Shown one piece after another: positions 8,886 to 18,002 of a stretch of 64,000 nt of DNA (position 1 is its first letter; each line of letters begins with the position of its first letter). A program made the translations under genes and the position numbers. The DNA is from Syntrophorhabdaceae bacterium. GTDB taxonomy: Bacteria > Desulfobacterota > Syntrophorhabdia > Syntrophorhabdales > Syntrophorhabdaceae. The stretch is from NCBI GenBank assembly GCA_026415675.1, contig JAOAGQ010000038.1, positions 1 through 64,000 of the forward strand, in the 5' to 3' direction. The notes under the pieces were generated by a model. The model was not told the DNA's origin. It saw only the letters and a list, made by a program, of their open reading frames with translations, and ran no database searches.

Positions 8886-10067
8886 TTATGAACCTTCAAC
8901 CACTTCCGGGATAGAACCTATCTCCAACTCCTTCCATAATATCCCCGCCTCTTTAATCATCCTTTCTAAGTATCCATAATTGCCATGGTTAAACGGGATG
9001 TTCGATAAGGTGTAGGGGTGGTATCTCCCTTCTATCACGCCTTTGAGTAAAAGTTCAACGGAGAAGAGTAGGGACATCCCCGTCTGGTACTGAACCCCGT
9101 TTACCCCGTATCTCTCCCACGTCTTTAAATGGTCTACCGACCAGCACAGGGCCCTTGAAATTGATTTCTCAACCTCCTTTACGTGTACTATGACTGTGTC
9201 TACGCCAAAGACAGGGGTTTTATTGTCGGGGACATAGAGCCTCCTTAACACTTCTTCATAGGGTAGGCTTATCGCCTCCATTATGGGGTCGTTTAAAGAA
9301 TATATAAATCTCGCACCTACAACCCCTTCTATCCGGGACAACGACCAGATATCCTCATGGGCAACGACCCTCCCCCTCATCTCTTTTCCCTTCCAATATA
9401 CCTTTACCTCTTTTGTTGGTAATGGGTACTCAAAGCAAAGACCGTTTTTCTTTTCAAAGGTGGGTAGAAGGGACATCTCATCGAGAAAAACTTCCGGGGA
9501 CCAGGCTAGGGGTATCTTATCATCTATGGTGGGAGCGGTAAATGAATCGATCTCAATGACCTCTATATTGTAAAGACCCCCCTCTCCTGCCATCTTTGAC
9601 ATAAGTATCCTTGCGATTAACTCCACCATCCCGGGGTTAATACCCTGACATATAAGGTGTGGATACGGGCTTTTTACGGGTTTCGTTACGTACTCCATCA
9701 TCTTTTGTATGCTCGGTGCGGAGTCTCCAGGGACTACCCCTGCCCCGGAATCGATATAGGCAACGGGGTATTTTGAAAGAAATAGACGGAGACCAAATGT
9801 ATCTACATCGGTGGAGAGGTTTAAAAATAAGACAGGTTTTGGGGCTTTAGATATCAAACCATCGAGAAAAGAATGGTCCTTTATGTCTCCTGAGACGACC
9901 TCGTATCTATTTTCTCCTGGTATCTCTTCCCTCCTGAGGGCTCGCCTATCCACTATAACAATTTTTTCAAATTTATCGGTTATGTTGACTCTGAGCTTGA
10001 GGATCGCCTGTCCTATTGAACCAAAACCAGCAATAATAAGCGTGGCATAGGGACTTTGTTGATTCAT
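8886..10067 (-). CDS. Homospermidine synthase-like / saccharopine dehydrogenase-superfamily NAD(P)-binding protein
   Basis: A 393-residue cytosolic protein with an N-terminal Rossmann motif GFGSIG (about 14-19), an NLSTDVDT segment, YIDSG and GINPGMVE. These occur in the same order in bacterial homospermidine synthases and in saccharopine/carboxynorspermidine dehydrogenases. Later, EIDSFTAPT and AWSPEVFLDEMS sit where homospermidine synthase has its substrate-contact segments, but those residues differ. A polyamine or amino-acid reductive condensation reaction is therefore plausible, but the substrate is unknown. It is shorter than typical homospermidine synthase (about 470 residues). It starts only 3 bases after the upstream radical SAM gene, so the two are almost certainly cotranscribed. 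Confidence 0.7.
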   Translation of the reverse strand: MNQQSPYATLIIAGFGSIGQAILKLRVNITDKFEKIVIVDRRALRREEIPGENRYEVVSGDIKDHSFLDGLISKAPKPVLFLNLSTDVDTFGLRLFLSKYPVAYIDSGAGVVPGDSAPSIQKMMEYVTKPVKSPYPHLICQGINPGMVELIARILMSKMAGEGGLYNIEVIEIDSFTAPTIDDKIPLAWSPEVFLDEMSLLPTFEKKNGLCFEYPLPTKEVKVYWKGKEMRGRVVAHEDIWSLSRIEGVVGARFIYSLNDPIMEAISLPYEEVLRRLYVPDNKTPVFGVDTVIVHVKEVEKSISRALCWSVDHLKTWERYGVNGVQYQTGMSLLFSVELLLKGVIEGRYHPYTLSNIPFNHGNYGYLERMIKEAGILWKELEIGSIPEVVEGS

Positions 10068-10070
10068 GAT

Positions 10071-11378
10071 TTAAGGTGTTACATCTGTAAACTGCACAAA
10101 AAAAGCTGATTTGTCGTATATCTGCTGAAGGGTTATCTCGTTCTTTTCGATTATGGTCTTTAATTCAGGTATATACTCCATCACAGTCCCTACATGGAGC
10201 CTCATAAGCTGACAGTACTGAATAAGCCTTGCCGCCTCACTTGCCATGGCCTGAACAGGGCATCTCCCTCCGCAATAACTGTGGACACCACACTCGTAAC
10301 ATCCCAGTTCTTTCTTGTATGCTGTAAGATACGAAAGCCGGTATGGGGAGATCACCGGTTCGCCGTCATCTCTTATATAACCTATGGGTTCAGTCAAAGG
10401 CATATCGGCACAGGGGTATATGTTTCCCCCGACTATATCATAATTTCTGTCGACCTCTACCCCACATCCTGTAGTCTTCCTCTTTTTTCCTGTCAATAGA
10501 TAGAGTATGAGTTCGTTTATATGGATTATGGAGAGGAGCTCCCCTGCCGATAGTTTTTTCATATAGGTATCCATGACCATTCTGAGTTCGTTCTCATACG
10601 TATCGGCATACCTTTTTAGGTCAACGAAAGGGCTTTTTATCTCTACCCAATGCCAGAAAAAGTGTTCCACAAGGCCTTTATCTCTAAGCCCCATAAATTC
10701 TTCAAAGCAGTCCCAAAGGGATTGGGTATCCCTCAATGTTGACCACATAAGCACATCCCCTTTTCTTATACCTTTTAACCCCTCGAGTCCTTCGTGTATC
10801 TTCGATAGACTTGTTCCCCTCCTTATCCTATTATGCTGATCTTCCCTTCCGTCGATGGAGACGGAGAATAGATAGACCCATGAAAGGAAATCCCTATGTT
10901 TTAGGGACACCGTTTTTAACATATCCCCATTCGTGTATACCATGTAATATAAATTTGTAGACTTCTTCTCTTTCACAAGAAACTTATGTAACCTTTCTAT
11001 CTTATCCATCTCAAGGAGGGGCTCTCCCCCGTATAGACAGAGCATGGTGTTTTTCTTTTTTGACATTTTGGCAAGTCTAAGGATAGCTTCGCCATCCCTT
11101 TCGGGCTCCATCTCTACGAATAATTTCTTTTTTTTGCTATTCTCTCCGTAACTTAAGAAAAGCCCGTTTATACAACCCTCGCACCGGGCATTACACCTGT
11201 TTGTCACTGTAAGGTGGATAAAATCGAACTCCCTCTCATTAAAAATACCTTCAGGAAAAAAGGGCTCGGGCATAACAATACAGTCGGGCCTTGAAAGGTC
11301 ACCAAATACAGGGTGGATTAAACCTGCTTTTTTTCTTAATATCCTTATATGGTCTACATCGAATACCGGTTTCTGCAA
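10071..11378 (-). CDS. Radical SAM/SPASM-domain enzyme of unknown substrate
   Basis: A 435-residue radical SAM protein with cluster motif C62-C66-C69 (CNARCEGC), the GGEPL motif after LCLY, and a C-terminal cysteine-rich SPASM region (CGVEVD..., CADM..., CYECGVHSYCGGRCP, YCQ) able to bind auxiliary Fe-S clusters. SPASM enzymes mostly modify peptides or proteins (anSME, RiPP maturases). I found no convincing precursor peptide next to it. The TTG at 11378 is preceded by AGAGGA about 8 bases upstream, supporting this start. It is the first gene of a two-gene unit with the homospermidine-synthase-like protein. Confidence 0.82.
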   Translation of the reverse strand: MQKPVFDVDHIRILRKKAGLIHPVFGDLSRPDCIVMPEPFFPEGIFNEREFDFIHLTVTNRCNARCEGCINGLFLSYGENSKKKKLFVEMEPERDGEAILRLAKMSKKKNTMLCLYGGEPLLEMDKIERLHKFLVKEKKSTNLYYMVYTNGDMLKTVSLKHRDFLSWVYLFSVSIDGREDQHNRIRRGTSLSKIHEGLEGLKGIRKGDVLMWSTLRDTQSLWDCFEEFMGLRDKGLVEHFFWHWVEIKSPFVDLKRYADTYENELRMVMDTYMKKLSAGELLSIIHINELILYLLTGKKRKTTGCGVEVDRNYDIVGGNIYPCADMPLTEPIGYIRDDGEPVISPYRLSYLTAYKKELGCYECGVHSYCGGRCPVQAMASEAARLIQYCQLMRLHVGTVMEYIPELKTIIEKNEITLQQIYDKSAFFVQFTDVTP

Positions 11379-11409
11379 ACTTTATCCTCTGAACATATCT
11401 CCAACGTTC

Positions 11410-11438
11410 ATCGTATCACCAGGATGATAAAATTTCAA
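11410..11438 (-). promoter_or_regulatory. Putative promoter of the radical SAM-dehydrogenase unit
   Basis: Minus-strand TTGAAA (11438-11433), 17-base spacer, TACGAT (11415-11410). It is divergent from the cytochrome promoter at 11479-11507. Confidence 0.4.
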
Positions 11439-11478
11439 GGTAAAGCCTGGACCATCGACGGTAAGTGTCATAATTCTT

Positions 11479-11507
11479 TTGACTTAAAGTTAATTTTGAT
11501 ATATTAT
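11479..11507 (+). promoter_or_regulatory. Strong sigma-70 promoter of the cytochrome-resB-ccsB operon
   Basis: TTGACT (11479-11484), 17-base spacer, TATTAT (11502-11507), each 5/6 to consensus. It is followed by a short leader containing AGGAGGT before the ATG at 11535. Confidence 0.75.
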
Positions 11508-11534
11508 GTCAGGAAATTTTTGCAGGAGGTGTTT

Positions 11535-11915
11535 ATGAAAAGTAAGACTTTTATCTCTATGGTCTTTCTGTTCGTCTCTTTAGGTCTGGTATTTTCTTTC
11601 ACCCTCTCCTATGCACAGAAAAAACCTGCGGAACCTATGATGCTTAAACTGGAAGGTGCCAAGATGGCGCCCACAAAATTCTCCCATGATACCCATGTGG
11701 AGAAGGAAAAGATAGACTGCGCTAAATGCCACCATAAAGATAAGGATCCAAAACAACCCGAAGGGTGTGTTGGATGCCATCCTGTAAAGGAAGCAAAAGG
11801 GGATGCTCCGGCGGCAAAGGATGCCTTCCACAAGATGTGTACGACATGCCATAAGGAAGTAGCTTCAAAAGGTAAGGCTGCACCGACAAAGTGTAATGAG
11901 TGTCACAAAAAGTAG
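11535..11915 (+). CDS. Periplasmic tetraheme cytochrome c (class III, c3/c7-like)
   Basis: A 126-residue exported protein: signal peptide (MKSKTF...LSYA, about 1-27) then a small domain with four CXXCH motifs (CAKCH, CVGCH, CTTCH, CNECH). Additional histidines (FSHDTH, HHK, FHKMC) are placed to serve as distal ligands, as in cytochrome c3. Probable role: periplasmic electron carrier between donors such as hydrogenase or formate dehydrogenase and membrane complexes. The ATG at 11535 follows AGGAGGTGTTT. It overlaps resB by 20 bases, so the heme-attachment machinery is cotranscribed with a substrate. Confidence 0.9.
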   Translation: MKSKTFISMVFLFVSLGLVFSFTLSYAQKKPAEPMMLKLEGAKMAPTKFSHDTHVEKEKIDCAKCHHKDKDPKQPEGCVGCHPVKEAKGDAPAAKDAFHKMCTTCHKEVASKGKAAPTKCNECHKK

Positions 11916-13167
11916 TATTTACAGCTTTTTATCATCCCTTCGGCTTGCGATATTTTTGCTCTCTTTTATAGCTATCACCTCCATATTCGGGACGGTGATA
12001 GCCCAGAGGGCAGGGGTTGAGGATTACCTTTCCGTTTATTCTGAGAGTACATACAAGATCATAAGTTTCTTTGGGTTAGACGATGTATATCATAGCCCTT
12101 GGTTTATAGTCGCCATTATCCTCTTCTCCCTCAACCTTGCCCTCTGCACGTACGGAAGGTTAGAGCGTTTATTGAAAAGCGATGGGGAAAAAGAGAAACT
12201 CCCCGATGAAGATAGACTCCTTTCCATGGAGAATAGCTTTACCCTCCCACACCCCACAACCGATGAGATAATAGACTCCATCAAATCAGGTTACAGGGTT
12301 ACCTATAGAGGTGAAGAAGGGGCCCTCCTCGAAAAAGGGGGCATCTCCCGTTATGGTGTATATATGGTTCACGGCAGCATACTCCTCATACTCATCGGAA
12401 GCCTGATTGGTCTTATCTTCGGATACAAAGGCTTTATGCTGTTAAATGTAGGAGAGACAAAGGGGAGTATAAGTATCCGGGGGGGTGGATCCAAACAGAT
12501 TCCCCTTGGTTTCTCCATTGCCTGTAAGGATTTTAATGTGAGTTTTTACCCCACAGGAGAACCGAAGGAGTATGTGAGTAAACTCGAGATCATAGAGAAC
12601 GGCAAGGTGGTAAAACAAAAGGAGATACGCGTTAACGACCCTTTGAGCTATAAGGGGGTCTATATCTATCAGGCAAGCTACGGCTCATCTCCCCAATTCC
12701 TCCTTGATGTTGATGGGAAAAAGGTCTCCTTAAAAGAAGGGGGGAGGTTCACAGAAGGAGGGGTTTCCTTTATGGTGGCCCGATATGAACCATCGGTTCA
12801 CGATTTCGGCCCCGGCATACTCATTGCTTACACGGAACAGGGCATACAGAAGACCTCGTGGCTTCTTAAAAATATCGAAAAGATGAGGCAGAAAGAGATT
12901 GGCGGGGTCTCAATCCATCTCGATGATATAAAAGAGGGTTACTACACAGGGCTTGAGGTGACAAAGGATCCAGGGGTATGGGTGGTGTGGAGTGGCTTTG
13001 CCTTGATACTCTTCGGTCTCTACGTCAATTTCTTCATATACCCCAGGAGGTTGTTTATCAGAAAATGCCCCGACAAAACGATAATTGCAGGGATTGCGTT
13101 TAAAAATAGGGAAGGTTTTAAAGAAGAGTTTGAAAAACTGAAAAAAAGGTTGGGATATGCATCATAA
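11896..13167 (+). CDS. resB: Cytochrome c biogenesis protein ResB/Ccs1 (system II)
   Basis: A 423-residue membrane protein of cytochrome c maturation system II. Hydrophobic segments are near residues 12-32 and 65-85, one near 150-175, and one near the C-terminus (VWSGFALILFGLYVNFFIYP). A large periplasmic domain lies between the last two, as in ResB. With CcsB it forms the heme exporter and apocytochrome ligation complex. The start overlaps the end of the cytochrome gene; no good Shine-Dalgarno precedes it, so translational coupling is likely. The opening SIYSFLSSLRLAIFLL fits the family. Confidence 0.9.
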   Translation: MSVTKSSIYSFLSSLRLAIFLLSFIAITSIFGTVIAQRAGVEDYLSVYSESTYKIISFFGLDDVYHSPWFIVAIILFSLNLALCTYGRLERLLKSDGEKEKLPDEDRLLSMENSFTLPHPTTDEIIDSIKSGYRVTYRGEEGALLEKGGISRYGVYMVHGSILLILIGSLIGLIFGYKGFMLLNVGETKGSISIRGGGSKQIPLGFSIACKDFNVSFYPTGEPKEYVSKLEIIENGKVVKQKEIRVNDPLSYKGVYIYQASYGSSPQFLLDVDGKKVSLKEGGRFTEGGVSFMVARYEPSVHDFGPGILIAYTEQGIQKTSWLLKNIEKMRQKEIGGVSIHLDDIKEGYYTGLEVTKDPGVWVVWSGFALILFGLYVNFFIYPRRLFIRKCPDKTIIAGIAFKNREGFKEEFEKLKKRLGYAS

Positions 13168-13969
13168 AATACTCGGTATAGTTACCATTTTATATATTCT
13201 TCTATTTTTTCTCCACATCCTCTATTTTGCTATAAGAAAAGAGGGGTTGAAGAGAGTATTATGGGGCACCATCTATATAACGTTCTTTTTGCATCTCGCA
13301 GGGATGCTTCTCCGGTGGATTGAATCGTACCAACTGGGTATAGGCAGGGCCCCTCTCACCAATTTCTATGAATCCCTTGTTTTTTATGCATGGTCCATCA
13401 TCCTGATCATAATAGCCATGAAAAAGAGGCTATACAATTATCCTGCCATCACAATGCTCGTCGTTGTAGTAGCCCTCGTGTGTATGGGTTACGCCTCGAT
13501 CTCCCCTGGGGTGGACAGGAGGATACAACCTCTCATCCCCGCCCTCCAGAGTAACTGGCTCCACATCCATGTTATTACATGTTTTATCGCCTATGCAGCC
13601 TTTGCTGTATCTTTTATAGCAGGTCTTCTTTACTTTGTTGACATAAAGGGTATAATGCCCCCAAAGGAGACCCTTGAGGAGTTGAACTACAGGAGTGTTG
13701 TTGTAGGTTTTCCCATGCTGAGTGCAGGGATCCTAACCGGGGCAGTCTGGGCACATTACGCCTGGGGTACTTACTGGAGCTGGGATCCAAAGGAGACATG
13801 GTCGTTGATCACCTGGATCATCTATGCCCTTTTCCTCCATGCAAGACTCATGAAGGGGTGGAGGGGTAAAAGGATGATGCTGCTTTCTATCATCGGGTTT
13901 GCCAGTGTAATTTTTACCTACCTCGGTGTAAATTTTCTTTTGTCAGGACTCCATAGCTATGGTAAATAA
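13157..13969 (+). CDS. ccsB: Cytochrome c biogenesis protein CcsB/CcsA (system II heme handling)
   Basis: A 270-residue polytopic membrane protein with about eight hydrophobic segments and the WWD heme-binding signature WGTYWSWDPKETWSL near residues 206-220. Conserved histidines are in HLAGM, HIHVI and the late LHSY. It partners with ResB to present reduced heme to apocytochromes outside the membrane. It overlaps resB by 11 bases. The length is typical of CcsB/ResC proteins. Confidence 0.93.
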   Translation: MHHKILGIVTILYILLFFLHILYFAIRKEGLKRVLWGTIYITFFLHLAGMLLRWIESYQLGIGRAPLTNFYESLVFYAWSIILIIIAMKKRLYNYPAITMLVVVVALVCMGYASISPGVDRRIQPLIPALQSNWLHIHVITCFIAYAAFAVSFIAGLLYFVDIKGIMPPKETLEELNYRSVVVGFPMLSAGILTGAVWAHYAWGTYWSWDPKETWSLITWIIYALFLHARLMKGWRGKRMMLLSIIGFASVIFTYLGVNFLLSGLHSYGK

Positions 13970-14045
13970 ATATGGTGAAAAAAGGGGTACCCAAAAGCAA
14001 CTTACGACCCTTAACTTATAGTAGAATAATCAGGAGGTAACTTTA

Positions 14046-14324
14046 ATGAACAAGATCGACATTATAAATAAGCTCGCCGAAGAGATGAAGCTAAACCAGA
14101 AGGTAACAAAGATTGCCGTCGATACCATCGTCGACACCATAAAACAGGCGATCACCAGGGGTGAAAGGGTGGAGATAAGGGGTTTTGGCAGTTTTACAAT
14201 AAGGCACTATAAGGCATACAAGGGGAGAAACCCGAAAACAGGGGAGATGGTCGACGTTAAACCAAAAAGACTCCCCTATTTCAAGGTTGGGAAAGAGCTA
14301 AAAGAGATGATCTGGAAGGGATAA
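14046..14324 (+). CDS. HU/IHF-family nucleoid DNA-binding protein
   Basis: A 92-residue basic protein with the complete HU/IHF fold: helical N-terminus, GERVEIRGFGSF, and the DNA-arm motif RNPKTGE with its intercalating Pro. The tail VKPKRLPYFKVGKELKEMI is closer to IHF-type subunits than to HU, but one sequence cannot decide this. AGGAGGT precedes the ATG. It is probably monocistronic, with the convergent HDAC gene ending 13 bases downstream. Confidence 0.93.
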   Translation: MNKIDIINKLAEEMKLNQKVTKIAVDTIVDTIKQAITRGERVEIRGFGSFTIRHYKAYKGRNPKTGEMVDVKPKRLPYFKVGKELKEMIWKG

Positions 14325-14337
14325 ACCCTTTTATTTT

Positions 14338-15369
14338 CTATAAACCCGTCCAATAGTCCTTTAATGTACCTTTTACGGTTTTCACGATCTCCTTAACCTG
14401 ACTCGAGGGGGATTGTTCTTTCTTAAAGGGATAGATGGATTCCCCTGTCATCTCAAGGATTACGGCCTTTACCGAATTTGTGAGGCCGTCGAGGTTATAA
14501 CCCCCCTCAAGGGCAAAAAGGGTCTTCTCTTTGCAATGTGTTTTCGCAATCGAAAGGAGTATACGTGTCATTGCGGCAAACCCCCCTTCCGTAACCCTCA
14601 TACTACCGAGAGGGTCATTGATGTGCGTATCAAAACCTGCCGATACGAGAACAAACTCCGGCTTATATCTATCCGAAATGGGTACCAGCAGTTCCTCGAA
14701 GATGTATATAAAATCGGCATCACCCATACCGTATGAAAGGGGCACGTTTACCGTATACCCCTTTCCCCTGCCCTCTCCTATCTCCGTGTAGTGGCCTGTT
14801 CCAGGATAATAAGGGTATTGGTGCGTAGAAAAATAGAGTATCTCGGGGTCCCTGTAAAAGCTGTGCTGGGTACCGTTTCCGTGGTGGAGGTCAAAGTCCA
14901 CAACGAGCATCCTGTTTAATCCGTACTTCTTCTGGAGATACCTTGCAGCCACCGCCACGTTGTTGAATATACAGAAACCCATCGCCCTGTTATGTTCTGC
15001 ATGATGTCCGGGAGGCCTGACCAAGGCAAAACCTACATGCGTTTTTTCCTCCATGATCCTGTCCACGAGCTCGAGAACTCCCCCTACCGCCATACAGGCG
15101 GCCTCATAGGATTTTGGGGATGTAGCGGTATCAGGATCGAGCCTTCTTTCTTTTCCCTTTGTCGATGCGATTTCATCTATATAGTCCATATCATGGTTCA
15201 AACCTATCTCTTCATGGGTCGCCATTCGAGGTTTAATATAGGTTATACCTTCACCATCGAGCTCTTCGAGCATACCGTAGATCCTCTTCAACCTGTTGGG
15301 ATTCTCAGGGTGATAGGGATCCGCCCCATGCTCCAGATAAATTTTATCCTTAACAATGTATATATCCAT
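14338..15369 (-). CDS. Histone deacetylase-family (AcuC/class II HDAC-like) zinc hydrolase
   Basis: A 343-residue arginase-deacetylase fold enzyme. It has RPPGHHAE (catalytic His pair), the zinc ligands Asp/His in VVDFDLHHGNGT and the second Asp in SAGFDTH, plus LEGGYN near the end. Bacterial members deacetylate small acetylated amines such as acetylpolyamines, or acetyl-lysine proteins; which applies here is unknown. The ATG at 15369 has AGGAGG 5 bases upstream. An in-frame GTG two codons earlier overlaps the Shine-Dalgarno and is rejected. It lies 47 bases after recJ and is probably the last gene of the mobA-rimI-pyrKD-recJ run. Confidence 0.88.
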   Translation of the reverse strand: MDIYIVKDKIYLEHGADPYHPENPNRLKRIYGMLEELDGEGITYIKPRMATHEEIGLNHDMDYIDEIASTKGKERRLDPDTATSPKSYEAACMAVGGVLELVDRIMEEKTHVGFALVRPPGHHAEHNRAMGFCIFNNVAVAARYLQKKYGLNRMLVVDFDLHHGNGTQHSFYRDPEILYFSTHQYPYYPGTGHYTEIGEGRGKGYTVNVPLSYGMGDADFIYIFEELLVPISDRYKPEFVLVSAGFDTHINDPLGSMRVTEGGFAAMTRILLSIAKTHCKEKTLFALEGGYNLDGLTNSVKAVILEMTGESIYPFKKEQSPSSQVKEIVKTVKGTLKDYWTGL

Positions 15370-15416
15370 GGGCACCTCCTTAAAAAGTATAAATTTTTAA
15401 GCGCTCCATCTCCATT

Positions 15417-17081
15417 TTACCCTTCCCCTGTAATGGCCCCTTTTACACTCAAACATATGAATTGGGAACCCATCTCTTCCCTGATAAAGGGGGTGGCTAT
15501 GAGTCTCACCTCTCTATCCTGTGCAAGAGGTGTCAATCCCTGGCAGAACCCGTACCAGACCCTTTTTTTTCTATCTGTTATCCTGATTCTACCATTATTC
15601 ACCGTAGTTACCGTTGATGGTTCGAAAAGGAGTTCCGGTTTTGGATTGCCCACGCCATAGGGGGAGAGCATCTCCATATAGTCGATAATCTCCTTTGAGA
15701 GGTCATCAAACGTTGCCTCTACATCTATCCGGTAGGGGTTCTTCTTCTCCACTACATTTGTCTTTACCTGATCTTCAAAGGCGTCTACAAAAGGGAGGAT
15801 GTTCTCTTCGGTAAGAGAGATACCGCATGCGAATCTATGGCCTCCAAATTTTAAAAGGTGGCCCGAAAGCGAGGACAAGATGGAGTGTAGATTTATATTA
15901 TCCCCACCCCTCCCCGAACCCTTCCATATATTATCCACCTTTGTAATAACAAAGGACGGCTTTCCGTAGGTTTCGAGAAGTCTCTGTGCCACAATGCCAA
16001 TAACACCTATGTGCCAGTCTTCCTTATACGCCACAATGGAGGTCCTGTTTTGAAGCCCCTCTTTTTCTATAGAATATTTTATCTCGTTTAACACATCTTC
16101 GCTCACCTTCTGTCTTTTGATGTTTGCCTCATTCATCATATCAAGGGCCTTACCAGCCTCCCTTTCATCGGAGCTTATAAGGAATTCTAAGGAAATCTCA
16201 GGGTCACCAACCCTCCCCGTTGCATTTATCCTTGGGATGATGATGAAGTTTAATGTGTACTCATCTATTAACCCTACTTTTTGAATGATGTTTCTTTTAT
16301 AAAATTCTTTAAGCCATAATCTTGGCTGACGCCTCATGTTTTCCAATCCGAATTTTGCGATCACCCTGTTGTCCTTCACAAGGGGAACCATATCGCCAAA
16401 AGTCCCTATTGTCACAAGGTCCAGCTCTTTTTTAAGATTGATCTTTATCCGGGAAACCCCTTTTTCGTGTAACACCCTTCTCAATGCCCAGAGAAAGAAA
16501 AAGGTGACCCCTGCCGCGGAAAGCTCCCTCGTGTTAAAGAGGGAATCTTTTCTCTTAGGGTTTATAACGGCATAGGCCGGCGGAGGCGATTGAGAGAGTT
16601 CATGGTGGTCGATCACGACTACATCCATCCCGAGTTCCCTGGCAAATCTGATCTCCTCTATATTCGTTGAACCACAGTCGAGGCAGATTAATAGTTTCAC
16701 CCCTTCTTCTTTTAGTTGTTTCAACGCATCTACGTTTAGACCGTATCCCTCCTCCCTTTTAGGTAGGTAGACCCTCGGAGAACATCCAAGGTGCTTTAAA
16801 AAATTTAACATAACGGCAACGGAGGTAATCCCATCCGCATCGTAGTCACCGTATAGGCATATCTCCTCCCTTTTCTTAAGACCCATAATTAACCTTTCTA
16901 TGCCCTTATCTATATCGGGTAATGTGAAAGGATCCGATAGGTCTTCGAGCCTTGGGTAAAGGAAGGTCTCTGCTTCGGAAGGATCTTTTATCCCTCGGGA
17001 GACGAGTATTCTCGCAATCAGAGGAGGTACCCCCAACTCTTCCTCTATCTGTTTTACGATTACACCATGATCTTTTCCCAC
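15417..17081 (-). CDS. recJ: Single-stranded-DNA-specific exonuclease RecJ
   Basis: A 554-residue 5'-3' ssDNA exonuclease of the DHH phosphoesterase superfamily. It has the DYDADGITS motif, CLDCGSTN, the DHHE signature, and the DHHA1 domain with GRGGDNINLHSIL and GGHRFACG. The C-terminal part resembles the RecJ OB fold. It starts with GTG at 17081, 5 bases after GAGG, and lies 21 bases downstream of pyrD on the same strand. Role: end processing in RecF-pathway and mismatch repair. Confidence 0.93.
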   Translation of the reverse strand: MGKDHGVIVKQIEEELGVPPLIARILVSRGIKDPSEAETFLYPRLEDLSDPFTLPDIDKGIERLIMGLKKREEICLYGDYDADGITSVAVMLNFLKHLGCSPRVYLPKREEGYGLNVDALKQLKEEGVKLLICLDCGSTNIEEIRFARELGMDVVVIDHHELSQSPPPAYAVINPKRKDSLFNTRELSAAGVTFFFLWALRRVLHEKGVSRIKINLKKELDLVTIGTFGDMVPLVKDNRVIAKFGLENMRRQPRLWLKEFYKRNIIQKVGLIDEYTLNFIIIPRINATGRVGDPEISLEFLISSDEREAGKALDMMNEANIKRQKVSEDVLNEIKYSIEKEGLQNRTSIVAYKEDWHIGVIGIVAQRLLETYGKPSFVITKVDNIWKGSGRGGDNINLHSILSSLSGHLLKFGGHRFACGISLTEENILPFVDAFEDQVKTNVVEKKNPYRIDVEATFDDLSKEIIDYMEMLSPYGVGNPKPELLFEPSTVTTVNNGRIRITDRKKRVWYGFCQGLTPLAQDREVRLIATPFIREEMGSQFICLSVKGAITGEG

Positions 17082-17102
17082 TCTTACCTCAAACCCCTCC
17101 CC

Positions 17103-18002
17103 TTATTCTGTAATCCCTGTTATCTCCGATACGGAGGAGAATCCATGGTGTTCCAGATACCCCTTCAAACCATCTATGATCCTTGGTATCGTATAAGGAT
17201 CTACGAATGTAGCGGTTCCTACCTGGATTGCCCATGCCCCTGCCATAAAAAAGGAAAGGGCATCCTCAAGGGACATAATACCTCCGGTCCCTAAAATGGG
17301 AATGGGCACGGCCTTTCTACATTCGTAGACAGCTTTTAACGCCACAGGTTTTATAGCAGGTCCCGATAGCCCCCCTTTTATGGGGATTACCCCCTTTCTT
17401 ATATCCACCGCCACACCGGGCATGGTGTTTATGAGGGTTAAGCCATCAGAGCCTGCCTCGTAAGCTGATTTTGCAATCTCCACAATGTTTTTCACCTCAG
17501 GGCTGAGCTTGGCAAAAATAGGTTTGGTTGTAACCGATTTTACCGCCTTAATGAGATTAAAAACCATATTTGGATCCTTACCAAACCCTATCCCCCCCTC
17601 TTTTATGTTCGGGCAGGAGAGGTTCATCTCAAGGGCAAAAATATTTTCATCATCCTTTATCCTTTCGGCGCAGCCCACATACTCTTCTACGGTAAAGCCA
17701 AAAAAATTTATGATAACAGGGGTTTTAGTCTCGCTGAAATAGGGCAGGTATTCTTCCAAGAAACGGTCGATACCGATATTCTGAAGGCCGATACTGTTTA
17801 ACATGCCCGAAGATACCTCCCAGACCCTCGGGGTGGGGTTTCCGTGATGGGGTTTCAGAGATAGGCCCTTTGAGACATATACGCCCATTTCGCTTACCCT
17901 CCAGAGAGGTTCTATCTCTCTTCCATATCCGAGGGTACCCGAGGCGTTCATTACAGGGTTTTTTAGCTTTCTACCGAATAGGTTTAGAGAGATATCTGCC
18001 AT
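17103..18002 (-). CDS. pyrD: Dihydroorotate dehydrogenase, class 1B catalytic subunit
   Basis: A 299-residue FMN enzyme of pyrimidine synthesis that oxidises dihydroorotate to orotate. Visible motifs: NPVMNASGTLGYG near the start, the active-site cysteine in LEMNLSCPNIKEGG, KLSPEV, NTMPG, GGLSGPAIKP and ILGTGGI near the FMN phosphate. Class 1B enzymes pass electrons through PyrK to NAD+, and pyrK lies immediately upstream. The ATG at 18002 overlaps pyrK by 19 bases. Confidence 0.95.
   Translation of the reverse strand: MADISLNLFGRKLKNPVMNASGTLGYGREIEPLWRVSEMGVYVSKGLSLKPHHGNPTPRVWEVSSGMLNSIGLQNIGIDRFLEEYLPYFSETKTPVIINFFGFTVEEYVGCAERIKDDENIFALEMNLSCPNIKEGGIGFGKDPNMVFNLIKAVKSVTTKPIFAKLSPEVKNIVEIAKSAYEAGSDGLTLINTMPGVAVDIRKGVIPIKGGLSGPAIKPVALKAVYECRKAVPIPILGTGGIMSLEDALSFFMAGAWAIQVGTATFVDPYTIPRIIDGLKGYLEHHGFSSVSEITGITE

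Noticed and set aside
14992-15660. A long plus-strand frame across the HDAC/recJ junction
   Set aside because: It runs antisense through two well-supported genes and has no recognisable protein features.
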